DNA of 64,000 nt from Lecanosticta acicola (GCA_963674455.1 CAVMBE010000031.1:124001-188000); one strand, 5' to 3'; counted from the stretch's first letter, positions 41,929 through 53,684 are shown. Notes: a model not told the origin generated them from the sequence alone. Translations and numbers: made by a program.

Positions 41929-43805
41929 ATCTGGACAATGATCAGCTGCAGCCTGACAGCCACAGTATTGCAGCCACTCCAGTCTCGCTCATGAGATTTG
42001 GTTCCGTTGATTCCACGGGCGCCCGGGCTGCGAACGAATGGCTAAACGTATCTTCTGGGCTGGGCGAATGGAACGCCTGGATGAAGCTTGGACCGCCATC
42101 CCCGGCTTGCGATGCCCGAGAAGAGCTGAAAGGATGGTACCTCAGCAGGAATGTCGTCGATCCATACACTGGTAGCGAATGACACGAGATCAGCACAGCA
42201 AACCCAATTGTAAGCCACCAGGTCGGTCTCTTACTCCATTACTGGGCAAAGACACTGGGTTCGATAGGATATACAACAACGAGTCTGGCTTGGCAGACTG
42301 GTTCCTCCCACGCACGTTAGCTTTCAGCTGCCCGCTCCTGGACTGCGATGTAGGATGCACTTGCCTTTTAGCCGCCAGCAGTAGTGCCTTGTATAGTTGC
42401 CTCGTCGTTCTTCCTCTTTGCGGTCTTCAGCAAGAGCTCCAGGTCGACAGTATGCCACGCCAACTTCGTGGACCAACAATCTCCTACTCCGGAAATTTCC
42501 CTGCGACCGGCCCTCGGCAGCTACCAACTCGGGCAGCGACATGCTCCTTCAACATCTCACCCTTATTTCTTTTAGAGGTCCACTCTGAGGGCGTCCTCCG
42601 CCAACGGGATTATGTCGCGATCCATCCCTCTCATGTCAGTTGGGCGTCGGGATCCATTAGTATGTCTGTCCATGGAATAGCAGACAAAGGCGGCGTCGAG
42701 GATACGACGGAATAGAATCGCGGCGAAGTAAAATAGCAATGTGCAGATGCCCTCAGAGAGGGTGGCGGGCCGGACAGCTGCCAATATACTGGAAGCGCGA
42801 CGTCTCTCCTCAACGCTACCTCATAACGATCTTGGATATCTTGATGAGTGCTGACATTCGATTGGTGTGTATGGAGACCACGTTTGCCACGAGAACCCAA
42901 AAGGGACGGGACGCACGGCGGTCCGCTAACAAATCAGGCAAAAGTAACCCGAGCACCACTTGAGGGGAAGAAAGATTTCATTACGAGCTTTCTGTAATCT
43001 TTAAAAGTGGATTACTCATGCAGCTTTCTTTTCGGGAACTAGATGGCGCATGGCTGCACGAAGCATGGGCGACAGTGAGGGCAGGGAGTCTGGAAAAGAA
43101 GTGCGCAGCACCGTTTGGTGACGTTTGGATAGCACGGCGTCAGTGTGAGGACATACGTAGACGACAGTCAGGAGCGTCAGTGTGAGGAATCTCCAAGACA
43201 GTCTGAAGACAGCTCGCTTGCTTGGGCAGCAACGGGATTTGGAAGAAATCACCCCGAGGACGTGATGCCGGGAGAGACCACGGCAACGGCAACGGCGCGG
43301 GAGGAAATGGAAACGTACATGTAGGCATACTGCTGAGGACTTGGAATTTCATCAGGCTAAGGTGGATCCGATGTATGCAAAGAGAGGGAGAGACACGAAT
43401 TATGGATCTGGATCTTAAAGTCTGGTGTAAAAGGCGGAAGTGGCCCACCTAGTCCCTCCCTGCATTCAATTCATTTTGGTCCATTTCGATGGAATGCGGA
43501 AATTCCCGAGAGACGGCAGGAGGATATGGAGATCAATACTTATTGCTCGAGAGCGGTCGGGTGGGTTCAAGAGTGGAGCGAAAAGCAGTGATGCTACCTT
43601 AGCACCTTAGCGTGAGGACTGAGGGGGATGTACCCGTCACGTGATCCAAGCGTGAGAATTTTTTTTTTAAGGTACGCAATCTTTGGGAAATGGAGTGCGT
43701 CAATTGATCATGGGAAATGGAAAATGAAAAATGGAAGAATGGTGAAGGAACAGTCGAGACTGCACACTACCTCCCGTCTTTACCTGTATGTACTCCTGGC
43801 CTGAT
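41929..43805. other. Convergent intergenic stretch, no gene supported
   Basis: 1.9 kb between the LST8 and RUD3 3' ends. It includes a T9 run near 43660 and CACGTGATCC at about 43638. Short frames only. Confidence 0.4.
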
Positions 43806-45887
43806 TCATTCCCCAGCTGCGCTACTACTCCTACTCTCCTGCCTCCCGCTCCCAGTCCCCGTGGCCGCCGCAGCACTAGTAGCCTGACTCGCGCTCTCCT
43901 TCCTCTTCAAATCCGGACTCCGCATGGGAGGAGCCATGATACCCGCACTCTGTTGCGGAAGACTCAGACTCGGGCTTCGGACACTCTGCTGTGCGAGGCT
44001 GGGCCGTCTGCTATGCCCACCGACTCCCGTCTCCGCTTCCCTTTCCAAGAAATCACTCCAGAGTTCTGCGAGACTCTCTCGCCCGCCCGTTTCGCTGCTG
44101 GGAGACATGGGGTCGAAGTTTCCCGTCAGGGTGGGCGTACTCGGCGTGCGTCGGAAGGGGGAGACGGGAACCCTGAGACTACCTCCTGCCGTGGAGAAAC
44201 CGGACCCCTGGCGGAGGAGACCGGCTTGTTCGCGTTGTTGTTCGTCCCAGCCGAGGAGGGCGGCGATGAGTTGGAGGACTTGGAATTTCTTGGGATCGCT
44301 GCGATCGAGTTGCAAGAATTGCAAGAAGTGATTCGTGACGATTTGTCGATCCACGTTGTCTTCTGGCTTGCCGCGTTTGAGGAAGCGGAGGGCTTTGGTG
44401 AGATGGTCGTTGAGGATGACGGCTTCGTGTCGGAGTTTGCCGATCAGGAGGTTCTTCTCCTTGACTTCCTTCTCGAAAGGAGCGGCGCGCTCAAGCTCCT
44501 TTTGAGTCGTGTCCAGTTCCTTTTTGAGATCTGTTGCTGCGTCCTCGGCGGCTTTAGTTTGGGCTCGAAGGGATTCGAGTTGAGATTGTGATTGCTCGAC
44601 CATTTCGCGGAGTTCTCTCTTGCGCTCTTCCTGGAGATCTCGAAGTGCACGCTGCAAGCCGTCCACCGTATTGCCCTGGGTTTCTGCTTCGCCTCTGACC
44701 CGCTCGTAAGCTTCTCGTTGTCCGTTTAGTTGCTCCTCGAGTTCTTGCACTCGCTCCTCGAGAGCTTCCCTTCTTGACCTCTCTTCAGTCGCGAGGATCT
44801 CCCAGTCCTGCATGGCTTGCTTGGCAACTTCATATTCTTCTCGCATGTATGCTTCTCTTCGCACCAACTCGTCGCGTTCTTTGACCCAGTTACCCTGTGA
44901 GAGGTTCGTGCGATTCCTGAGCTCCTCAATCTCGGAGGCCTGTGATTCCTTCTCGGAGTTCAGCTTGGACATCTGGTCCTGCAATCGCTCGTTCTCTTCG
45001 CCCGCCGTTCTATTCGACGTCTCCAGCTCTTCGATCCGCTCACGTGCTGTTTCTAATTCAGCTGCATCTGCTTTCAAGCGTTCGCCCAGTTGCGTGCGGA
45101 TGGTGTTCACCTTGCCGAGGAGGTTCTTATATTGCGTCTCGGCGTGGTCCCTACTCTCTTGAGTTTGCTGCAGCTCATCTTTCACACCTGATAGCTCTTC
45201 GCTGTGCTTCTTCTGGAAGCTTTCCAGTGATTCGCGTAATTGGGTAACTTCGGCCTTGAGGCTGTCGCGTTCCTCCTGCATGGCATTCAAGCGGGCTGTT
45301 GTATCGTCGGAGTCGGCTGAGATACCGTGGGAAGGGTTCATAGGTTCTGCTTCTTCGTCATCGTCGTCCTCCGGTTCGTCTGGCCTCCTATCTGCCTCAG
45401 AAGTTGACTCTTTTGTATGCGAGCCATTCTGAACGGGCTGTCCGCGCTCGACGGGCGAGGCGGGCTCAGGAGGCGATGAAGGCATATGCAGCGTGTCTTC
45501 AGCTTTCTGAGGTGGCATCAATCCTTTCTACACCGCATCTTAGCCTTGCAATCTCCTGATTGTCCTAATGCCATGCTTACATTCGTCGATTGTGATGCCT
45601 CATCCTCCTCCTCGTCCTCCACTACACTGTCCTTGACGCCATTCTGGTCGAGGGCGGCGTTACTCTGCTGACTCGGGCCATTCGCCTTCTTCTTGCTCTT
45701 CTTCTTCTTCTTGGCGGCTGTAGAAGTGCGTCGTCAGCAAGCAAGCTCAAGGCGGCGCATTGAATCCTCCGCGGCATACTCCACACTCCACTCGAACTGG
45801 TGCCAAGCGGAGGCTGGATACAGGGCATTGCTAGGAGTGGCAGTCCATACCTGACTTGCTGTCCGTGGGATTATTGACTGCCGACAT
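43806..45887 (-). CDS. RUD3: Golgin with GRAB domain, Rud3-like
   Basis: Three exons, 45887-45851, 45717-45581 and 45527-43806. Introns of 133 bp (GTATGG...ACAG) and 53 bp (GTAAGC...GTAG) give 631 aa. The N-terminus contains a Lys-rich run (KKKKKSKKKANG) and an acidic stretch. Residues about 133-415 are continuous coiled coil (Glu, Gln, Arg and Leu-rich). The GRAB (GRIP-related Arf-binding) domain at about 417-492, with NLLIGKLRHEAVILNDHLTK and ALRFLKRG then IVTNHFLQFLQLDRSDPKKF and LIAALLGWDEQQREQAGL, identifies the cis-Golgi golgin Rud3/GMAP-210 family, recruited by Arf1. The tail is Ser/Pro-rich and includes two LAQQSVRSPSLS-like blocks. It tethers ER-derived vesicles. Confidence 0.92.
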
Positions 45888-47312
45888 GGCAGAGTATGGA
45901 CGGACTTGTAGCAAGAGATAGCGTAAGCATTAAACGACTTCGTCTGGTTTCAAAGTGTGATTGTTATTAGGGTACCCTTCCACCTGGCCTCCGTCGGCTC
46001 GGTACCGGCTTCGCTTCAACTTTTATCCGCCTTCTTCCACCCCACCTCATGGGTGAACCTTTCTTCTCCATCACACATCACAGCTTCAACGTGCGCATGT
46101 TCCCACCGACGATTAAGCCCCGGGCATTCTTTGAATCAGAAGCATTCTGCAATTGCGCCATGCCAGATATCATTGCAAAGGCTAACCCCAGTGCCCCATT
46201 TTACAGCTGATGTCACTTGGATCAAGACATCAGCCCGAATCGACGCAGGAAACCCAGAGTTGGGCTCACTGCGATCACTTCAGGATTGTTTTCTGCATGA
46301 TACGCTCGGAAAGTACTTGCGTAAGGTATTATGCATCGCATCCATCGACCCGGATCCGAATATAATAGCAACAGCGGCGAATGTTGAAAACATGACCACA
46401 AGCTTGCTGAGTATGAAACTCGACGAAAGCTCAACGGACCCTTGGTGTCTGTTCACAGGCGAGATCGCAATCGCGACCGCAGTTTGATAAAGACCAACAG
46501 AAGTGTGTTGCAAACATTCTTCTTAGCGCGATCGCGAGCGAGGTCTTGTGTCCCGCAGCCAGAGACGAGCATGCCTGAGGCTTTCCAGACGACGCAATCG
46601 GTTCTCCGTGCTTGAGGCGTCCGAAGGACTGGTGTCCAGCATTACTAAAGGATATTTTTGGGTCAAGATCCCGCAGAGCAAAGCACCTGCGATGCAGTCG
46701 GCTTGTGCAGCGTCATGAAGTCCGGAATGCTGAGGATGAAGAAATATCAGAGTCACTAAGGCGATCCGTCTACGAGCCATGGGTTCCTAACAGGCTGAAA
46801 GGGGTGCGAGAACCTGGCGTCGGCGCATTGCTACGGCCAGGCAAGCATCACAAGCATCTTGGAGCGTGCCAAGTTTGAAAGTAAGAGCGACTGCTTCTTG
46901 AGCCTTGAATGTTTCTTCCCCAGCCGCGACCGCGCTCATCCGCGTTGCGGGGTACATGGTGTATCAGCATTCTTCGTTGCAGAGTCTGAGCTAATTCCTT
47001 TGTCGTTCGCAAGGTATCAGTAGCGACGATTGAGGTATTGACATTCGCGAGGTTGTCGCGAGTACACCGGTCGGACGTCGGATGACTTCTAAGTTCCGCT
47101 TGCTCCCGTTTTGCTGCAGCCAATCACGTGACGCGAAAGTCTGTATGACTCCTGTACCCTCGCCGCACCCAGAACTGTCCTGCCTTGAATTCGCGAGAAG
47201 TTCTGGCATGTCTTGAATGCACCAAATCCTCCGTCAGCTTCACCGCTCGACGGATTCTCGCTCGCTCTTCTCTGTCCGCTGCCACTGCGTCACGTGGCGT
47301 CCGCTCACAATC
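45888..47312. other. Divergent spacer RUD3/GUK1, no gene supported
   Basis: 1.4 kb. Short frames only; one (46280-46513, minus) has a hydrophobic run but no support. GTCACGTGG (CACGTG palindrome) lies just upstream of GUK1 at about 47290. Confidence 0.4.
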
Positions 47313-48032
47313 ATGGCACCGTCTGGTAAGCCTGACCCCGGCGCTGTCACATGAATTCCAATCTGCGGGTCTGGACAGCGGTACTTACTCTATTCGGCAG
47401 GAGTCACGGACAAACCTCGCCCGATAGTCGTCTCTGGGCCCTCCGGCGCTGGCAAGTCGACTCTTCTCAAACGACTCTTCGATGCCTACCCAGACCACTT
47501 TGGCTTCTCCGTCTCGCACACCACCAGACAGCCACGTCAGGGAGAGCGAGATGGCGTCGACTACAACTTCGTCACCAAGGACAATTTCAAGAAGTTGGTG
47601 GATGAGGATGGCTTCATAGAGCATGCACAGTTTGGCAGCAATCTGTACGGGACAAGCGTCCAAGCAGTCAAGAACGTGGCGGAGAAGGGAAGGACGTGCA
47701 TTTTGGATATCGAGATGGAGGTACGACTGTCCGGCAAGTCGGACGACGGATCGATTAGCTGATGAACTCTCCAGGGTGTCAAGCAGGTCAAGAAGACCGA
47801 TCTGAACGCACGCTTCGTCTTTCTGCGCCCACCGTCCGTCGAAGTCTTGGAGAAGCGACTGCGTGGACGGGGAACAGACAAGGAGGAAGCGATCTTGGAG
47901 CGCCTGAAGCAAGCCGAGAAAGAGATTGAATACTCTAAGACACCCGGTGTTCACGACGAGATCATCGTCAACGACGATTTGGAGAAGGCGTGGGCCGAAT
48001 TCAGGGCTTTCTGTGCTCCAGAAGACTCATGA
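47313..48032 (+). CDS. GUK1: Guanylate kinase
   Basis: Three exons, 47313-47325 (13 nt), 47401-47720 and 47775-48032. Introns are 75 bp (GTAAGC...GCAG) and 54 bp (GTACGA...CCAG), giving 196 aa, the normal size. It phosphorylates GMP/dGMP with ATP in the cytosol. The spliced N-terminus MAPSGVTDKPRPIVVSGPSG contains the start of the P-loop GPSGAGKST. SHTTRQPRQGERDGVDYNFV is the GMP-binding signature (Ser, Arg, Arg, Tyr). FIEHAQFGSNLYGTS completes the GMP site, CILDIEMEGVKQVKK is the conserved strand, and LRGRGTDKEEAILERL forms the lid. The first exon encodes only MAPS plus one base. Confidence 0.96.
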
Positions 48033-48335
48033 AGGGTCTTGGATACCTTCGAGCCATTGCTCTGACTAGATGCCATAGGGCTTGCCCTCACTAACTTGCG
48101 ACTTTGGGTAGGCAAGAAGTTTATCATCTTGGACAGGTGTTCGAGCCATCAATCTACGAATGGGGTGCCGTGCGGAAGCAGACGAACAGCGACCAGCCCA
48201 TCACACAGTACTGCCGAAAGGAGAAAGGGATAGAAGCAATTCTGAACATAACGCCACTGTATGCCTTCTACGAACCAACTATGCTGCTAAGAGCAATCAT
48301 GCCCTGCTGATACGCCGACCAAGCATTCCGAGTAT
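48033..48335. other. Convergent spacer GUK1/arsenite methyltransferase
   Basis: 303 bp holding the two 3' UTRs. No gene seen. Confidence 0.5.
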
Positions 48336-49447
48336 CTATGGCTTGATAGCGTAGATCTTGTATGAGCCTAGTGGCTGTCAGCATTCCATTGTTCGAGCGT
48401 CTGACCGGATGATGCGGGACTTACCTGCATATTCATTGAAGTCCACTCGCTTGCCATTCTGCTCAGATACTCCGTTGGTGGCGCTTGTACCGTTGGCGGA
48501 AGAAGGCCCGTAGCAAGCTTTGGGCTCCTGCTTGGTTTCATTCGAGGGACCACAACATGCAGCAGGCTTTGGTGGCGCCGCCGCTGATGGCCCACAGCAA
48601 GCATTCACGCCTTGTGCATCTTCTGCGCCCTCCGTCTGCCAATAGACGTTCAGATCACTCTTGGCATCCACGATCAAAACATCTGCAATTGCCAAACGGT
48701 CAGCACGCCCTCACCCACAAGCCATTTCAGGGCATGAAAACCTACCATCAAACCCAGCAGCCCTCAAATACTTCTCATAAGCACCCACCTCACTCGCCCC
48801 AGCGATACATCCCACATACAGACTCATATCCCCTCGAACCGAGTCCGGCATCTCCCCCTTTGCCAGAATATCACTAACAGCCACCCGTCCCCCTGATTTC
48901 AAAAGCCTGAACATCTCGTTGAAAACCTGCTGCTTCTCCTCCTCCGGTACGAGGTTAATGACGCAGTTGCTGATGATGCAATCCACGCTCGCAGTCGGGA
49001 CTTCGATTTTGGTTATTTTTGAATCGACGAATTCCACATTGTCGCTTTGGATTTTGGTCTTGATGGCATTGGCGCGGGCGAGCATGTCTTTGTTGAAATC
49101 GACCCCGATGGATTTTCCGGTTGGGCCGACTCTCTTGGAGGCTTGGAAGACGTCGAAGCCGGCGCCGCTGCCTAGGTCGAGGACTGTTTCGCCCTGTTCA
49201 AGTTGTCAATATTTGGTATGGATTTTTGTGTCGGGGACCTTGTAAGTCGTACTTCTCTGAGCTTTGCCAGGGCGATGGGGTTGCCACAGCTTAGTCCCAA
49301 GTTCGCTTCTTCTGGCATTCCGTCGAGGTCTTGTTGGCTGTAGCCGAATGCCTCTGCGACTCTTTGGGCGTAGCCATTTGAGTCCTGGGCTTTGGCTGCT
49401 GCACCGTAGTGCTTGTCGACGGACGAGTAGACTTCTGTTGAGTTCAT
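48336..49447 (-). CDS. Arsenite S-adenosylmethionine methyltransferase (ArsM/AS3MT type)
   Basis: Four exons, 49447-49253, 49193-48746, 48682-48425 and 48367-48336. Introns are 59, 63 and 57 bp, GT-AG, and keep frame. The product is 310 aa. It methylates arsenite using AdoMet. The N-terminus has VDKHYGAAAKAQDSNGYAQR. LSCGNP (Cys54) and the AdoMet site VLDLGSGAGFDV (69-80) follow, then ISNCVINLVPEE (Cys142) and YVGCIAGASE (Cys194). These match three of the four arsenic-binding cysteines of long ArsM enzymes; an early fourth is absent. After the catalytic fold come three CGPS-like repeats (ACCGPS at about 242 and 256, ACYGPS at about 270), then DFNEYAGSYKIYAIKP, completed by the tiny last exon. 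No arsenite pump is adjacent. Confidence 0.92.
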
Positions 49448-49929
49448 GGTTGCGGTCTCGATGCCAGACTTGTTGGTCTCTGGATTTCTTCGCTTCTGCG
49501 GTAGGCTGAGAATGTCCTGGTTGGTTGACTGACTGCTTTGATTGTTTGTGTTGTAGGGTGTAGAGTTGGAATATGAGCCGGCTAAATAATAGTGCCCTAA
49601 CATGTGTAGCCGTCACCTACGTGGCAGGCAGCCTGACCAATCAGAAGCAAGCCGTGACATGCTTTTTGTGGAGCCACCAGGTTACAGATGAGGAAGGAAG
49701 TTGAAGCCAATGGGAATTGTACAGTGACTGACTGCACCTTGCGACAATGTTCTGTATGGTTCTATCGATCATGGAAGCCATGCTCTCGTCTCGTAATCGA
49801 AGAGCTCTAGCCTCTTAGCTTTGCGTTCACGAGTACCGCTCCGATTGTAGAAGGCATGGTTTCAACACACGAGGCTTACCTGATCTCGCAGATACCGCTT
49901 TGAGATTCTCCGCCTAGTTTTTCTCCAAT
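49448..49929. other. Upstream region of the arsenite methyltransferase, no gene supported
   Basis: 482 bp with no coding signal; it holds the promoter and leader of the minus-strand arsenic gene. Confidence 0.45.
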
Positions 49930-50633
49930 TTATGAAGGATTTTGTTGGTGGAGTCTTCCATTGTCATCGATACGGCGCCATTTTCCAACTTTCTCTTCGT
50001 TTCTAGCAAGCAAGTCTGACACAACGAACGGCGGGACCATTTCGATGACATTCCCGTTCGAGCCTTGGAGATTTTGGCGGATGGCAACCATGGAATGGTG
50101 CGTATAGGCTTTTGACGAGCAGTAAGTGGGAATTATACCAATTGGAACAAAGCCCAGTCCAGACTCCCTAGAGAGAAAGTTGGTCCTTGTGTCCTTGGCG
50201 AGAAGGCGAGGCATGAGGTGTCTTGCAAGGATGACTGGACCAGTGACATTGGTTGCGACCTCGTCTGCGATAGTTTCGTCGGTCATGCGGAGGATGTCAT
50301 TGACAGATGACATGCTGGCCTTGCCGGCGTTCATTCAAGCTTGTAAGTGCATTCATTGTCAGAAGATCACCAACAAGTAAATGACAATGTACACTGACGG
50401 TGTCGATGCCGGGAAATTCTGAGAGCAACTTTTCAAGGTGGCCTGGACGAGCTTTCAAGTCGATGTTGTTGGCATCGACCCGCAACGATGACCTCTTTGC
50501 CAGCAGCGTACCATCGCCTGGCGAACGCTTCTCCGATACCAGAGGTACCGCCTATACTTTCTGAGCCTCTCAAGTGGTATATAGGCTTGCCATGCTTACC
50601 GATCACGAGGATGGTATCCATAGAGGAGGACAT
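49930..50633 (-). pseudogene. Short-chain dehydrogenase, frame disrupted
   Basis: ATG 50633 starts MSSSMDTILVIG. Removing a 48-bp intron (GTAAGC...ATAG) gives GGTSGIGEAFARRWYAAGKE and VIVAGR, a correct SDR cofactor-binding start. The frame then ends in a stop, while the protein-like continuation NIDLKARPGHLEKLLSEFPG is in another frame. The rest (NAGKASMSSVNDIL, ATNVTGPVILARHLMPRLLA, TYCSSKAYTHHSMVAIRQNL with the YxxxK pair) is in a third stretch ending at 49930. An intron might explain the second switch but the first looks like a true frameshift. The homologous family is DltE-like oxidoreductases. Loss of function is likely unless the sequence has an error near 50490. Confidence 0.55.
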
Positions 50634-51883
50634 GGCGGATACTATCTACGGTGGCGTAACGGCCCGCTGCAAGTCGTGCTTTGCTGCTGAACGCTGACTT
50701 GAACTGCCCAGCTCACCTTGGAATAGCAACACCCTTATATACCATGTTGAACCAGTCCAGCGTCCCGGGCGTAGTGGCAATAAGATCCATCACCGCTGGC
50801 ACAGATTTGAAAAGCCCGTTTGGCTGAACCTGAGAGCTGGAAATATTTCCGGATCTTGGCGTTCTTGACTTCGATCTACCTCCTTCTAAGACGTACCTGG
50901 GAGCAGAGCAACTATCTCTCCAGGCCCGGATATGCTTCAGCGAGGAGCGGCTGCGCCGGCAAGACTTGCTCGATTGCTCGGGTCTGACTTGGGAGGTAGA
51001 ATGCAATGGAGAGTTAGGTCTTAAATCGAACGATACTCCAAGTCGCCATCTCGACAGCTTATGAATTCTTCGGGGATATCGCCAGACCTGTCCGTAGGTC
51101 ACGTTGAGGCATTTCTGATTCCTGGCGCGAACAATCTTGGGTCGGCCTCTCCATTAGATTAGACATCTGTATGCCGGTGGTAAGGAATCCTGCGGCTTCA
51201 TTTTCAATCTTATCACACCATCGAGTGAAGACTCTTGTTTAGTCCTGCTTCAAATCCTGGTGTCTCTTCTCCTGCGCTGTCGAATGATAGCTGTTCAGCG
51301 TGTCGCGGTGGAAGTGAAAAGCTGTTAAGACATTGGGAGGCGAGTCGCGTGGAAATCTGGAGGGCGCCAATTTCATTGCGCTGCCATCAATGTTTGGTTT
51401 ACCTCGGCGAACAGAATCTTCTCGTCCTTGCTTTCACCCCACTCACTCGCCCATCTTCACGTCCCAACACACCCAAAGTATCATCGCTCTAACTTCACGA
51501 TGATTGCACAGAACAAGTACGAGGAACATTCTGGCCCGCCGCCGGAATTCCACGTGCAATCATTCAGCTCTCGGTTCCACCACGTGGCTGCGTTCGTGGC
51601 TTGCGCAGCCGGAGACTTCGCAAAGATGGCGTATTTCACACGTTGAGATTCGTCCTGACTCTGCCTTACTACCGGTAGGGCTGACCACTGGAGACCTGCA
51701 AACCGTTTCGTCCCCATACGATGAAGTCTAGAGGTTAGCAAGCAGCCTGAGCGAGGATTTGTTTATATGCCGATGGTGGCAGCAGGTTTGCTACTTCACC
51801 TCCTCGCATTATTCTCCTCCACCTGTTGTCCTCTCATTGACAGCCCAGAACACATCGCTTGTCCACACTAGCAGACCACCAAG
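50634..51883. other. Intergenic, no gene supported
   Basis: 1.25 kb between the SDR relic and the FAR-17a-like gene. Minus-strand frames at 50713-51102 are locally protein-like (DLIATTPGTLDWFNMVYKGV) and may be another relic. There is nothing firm. Confidence 0.4.
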
Positions 51884-52849
51884 ATGCAGAATCCGCTGTC
51901 GCTGTCGTTCTTCGGCATGTCCTCAAGACCACCCAGTACGGACGCTGCAAGGCAATACGTCACATCGTATATTCTCCATCCATATGCATTGGCTCTGCTA
52001 CGAAGCATAATGTCACTGTATTGCTTCAGTACCATCATAATCGGCTATTCCTGGCTGGCGCACGACTCGGCACCGAACACGCTGAAAGACATTCACATCC
52101 CGACCTATACGCTGCTCCTAGACGTCGGCTTCATTGGGGAGTCCTTCAGCTTCTTCACGTTCCTCACATGGTGGTCCTTGGCTTTCTACTTCGGAATTTC
52201 GGCTTTCCATACATTCGACTACGCCCGTAGCCTTCGACGGGGAGGCAAGCCAGACGAGCTCCTTCAGCGGTCTTTCTCCTACCATTGGAGCTTCGAGCTT
52301 GCATATAGCCTGTGGCACACGACAGTCACGACATATCCTTTTCTGGTCAGCATTGTCTTCTGGGCAATGATGTACGGATCACCTTGGCCAACCAGCAAAT
52401 TTGCGCAATGGATCAACATCTCCGTTCATGGACTGAACAGCCTGTTCACAATTTTCGAAGTCGTGTTCAGCGCAGCCCGACCGCCCGCGTTTCTTGGCCA
52501 CTTGCTCGTCGTTATGCTCGTTCTCAGCATGTACCTGGGCCTGGCTTATCTGTCCAAGGCAACCGCGGACTTCTATCCTTATGCTTGGATGGACCCACAA
52601 TTTGGATGGCAAGGCATTGTCGCCCATGTTTTTGGATATGCCGGAGGAATGATCGGCATCTACAGTGTTGTCTGGGGTGTAAAATGGATCACGAGTCGCA
52701 TTGCGGAGGGTCCGCGAACGAACAGTGACAGCGCTCTGACTGAAGATGACGAGAAGACGATATGGTCAAAGCCTGACTCGTCGTGCTCGACTCACAATGA
52801 TTCGAAAGAGTGGAAGGAACCTGTTGTGATAGTTGTGGAAGAGCTGTAG
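51884..52849 (+). CDS. FAR-17a/AIG1-like integral membrane protein
   Basis: Intronless, 321 aa, ATG 51884 in AAGATGC context. Six hydrophobic segments are visible: residues about 35-55 (YALALLRSIMSLYCFSTIII), 85-110 (LLDVGFIGESFSFFTFLTWW), 145-170 (HTTVTTYPFLVSIVFWAMMY), 180-200, 210-230 and 250-275. The motif FFTFLTWWSLAFYFGISAFHT resembles the FAR-17a/AIG1 family (androgen-dependent TFPI-regulating protein family). Animal members hydrolyse fatty-acid esters of hydroxy fatty acids using a Thr/His pair. The conserved Thr in TFLTWW and His residues in TM segments (INISVHGLN) are present. The activity in fungi is unknown. The C-terminal 50 residues are hydrophilic. A thioesterase gene follows on the same strand 277 bp downstream. 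Confidence 0.82.
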   Translation: MQNPLSLSFFGMSSRPPSTDAARQYVTSYILHPYALALLRSIMSLYCFSTIIIGYSWLAHDSAPNTLKDIHIPTYTLLLDVGFIGESFSFFTFLTWWSLAFYFGISAFHTFDYARSLRRGGKPDELLQRSFSYHWSFELAYSLWHTTVTTYPFLVSIVFWAMMYGSPWPTSKFAQWINISVHGLNSLFTIFEVVFSAARPPAFLGHLLVVMLVLSMYLGLAYLSKATADFYPYAWMDPQFGWQGIVAHVFGYAGGMIGIYSVVWGVKWITSRIAEGPRTNSDSALTEDDEKTIWSKPDSSCSTHNDSKEWKEPVVIVVEEL

Positions 52850-53126
52850 ATTTCCCACACAAGACTCGATCTCCCTCATCGTTCGCGCAACAACTCTCAC
52901 GCAGAACGCATCTCAGAAGGACGCCGCATGCAAGCAGCGCATTCATCTCCACCCAGCGATTGGTCACGTGATCTACGCGGTCGGCTATTCCTCTACTTTG
53001 GCCTCGGCGAGGCCGATCCGGTGGAAGCCGACTTCACCTCTAACAAAACGAAATCTGTCCACTACCTGGTCGCTCACTCTCTTTTCCGATCAACTCGCAA
53101 GACCATCTAACCTTTCCACTGCAAAC

Positions 53127-53684
53127 ATGATACCACCCGGCGAAAGCTTCGCGGAAAAATTCTTCCCAGTAACAACATCCCAAGCCTTCGAGGATGCCTC
53201 TGCGGAAGAAAGAATCAACATGTTCCTCTCGGTCAAGACCCCCCACGACATCCGCTTCTCGTCGCAATTCATGGAGAACGAAGTGAAACTGCATTCCTTC
53301 AAGCAGACGTCCCGCGACACGGCCCTGGCGGTTTTCAAATTCCGCATTTCGCGATTCTACTGCAATGGAGCCGGGAATCTCCACGGTGGGGCGCAGTCGT
53401 TCGTCTACGACATGCTCACGTCGATTGCGCTTTCGGGGATCGGGAAGAAGGATTGGTGGTTGAATGCGGGCGTTTCGCGGAGTCTGAACGTGACGTATCT
53501 GCGACCTGCGCCGGAGGGGACGGATGTGCTGTGTGAGGTGGAAGTTATGAGTGCTGGGAAGAAGATGGCGCTTACGAGGGGGGTTATCAAGAGGGAGTCG
53601 GATGGGTTGGTGTACAGTACGTGTGAGCATGATAAGGCTGCTGTGGCGGCTAAGGCGGGGACGGATGTTCAGTCGAAGTTATAA
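53127..53684 (+). CDS. Hotdog-fold thioesterase (PaaI/4HBT type)
   Basis: 185 aa from ATG 53127, intronless. The frame is open for about 98 codons upstream without a better start. The core is a single hotdog domain: the region around GNLHGGAQSFVYDMLTSIAL has the family HGGxxxxxxD pattern (helix entry and catalytic Asp), followed by VSRSLNVTYLRPAPEGTDVL and MALTRGVIKRESDGLVYSTC strands. It resembles acyl-CoA thioesterase 13-like fungal proteins. The substrate is probably a medium or aromatic acyl-CoA but is not determined. No clear targeting signal, and the C-terminus AGTDVQSKL ends in SKL, a canonical type 1 peroxisomal targeting signal, so peroxisomal location is likely. Confidence 0.85.
   Translation: MIPPGESFAEKFFPVTTSQAFEDASAEERINMFLSVKTPHDIRFSSQFMENEVKLHSFKQTSRDTALAVFKFRISRFYCNGAGNLHGGAQSFVYDMLTSIALSGIGKKDWWLNAGVSRSLNVTYLRPAPEGTDVLCEVEVMSAGKKMALTRGVIKRESDGLVYSTCEHDKAAVAAKAGTDVQSKL

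Noticed and set aside
43788..44591. Plus-strand frame of 267 codons
   Set aside because: Complement of the RUD3 coiled-coil and tail coding region.
7647..53684. Secondary-metabolite, defence or resistance cluster
   Set aside because: Neighbouring genes are unrelated housekeeping genes; the arsenic gene stands alone without a transporter or regulator.
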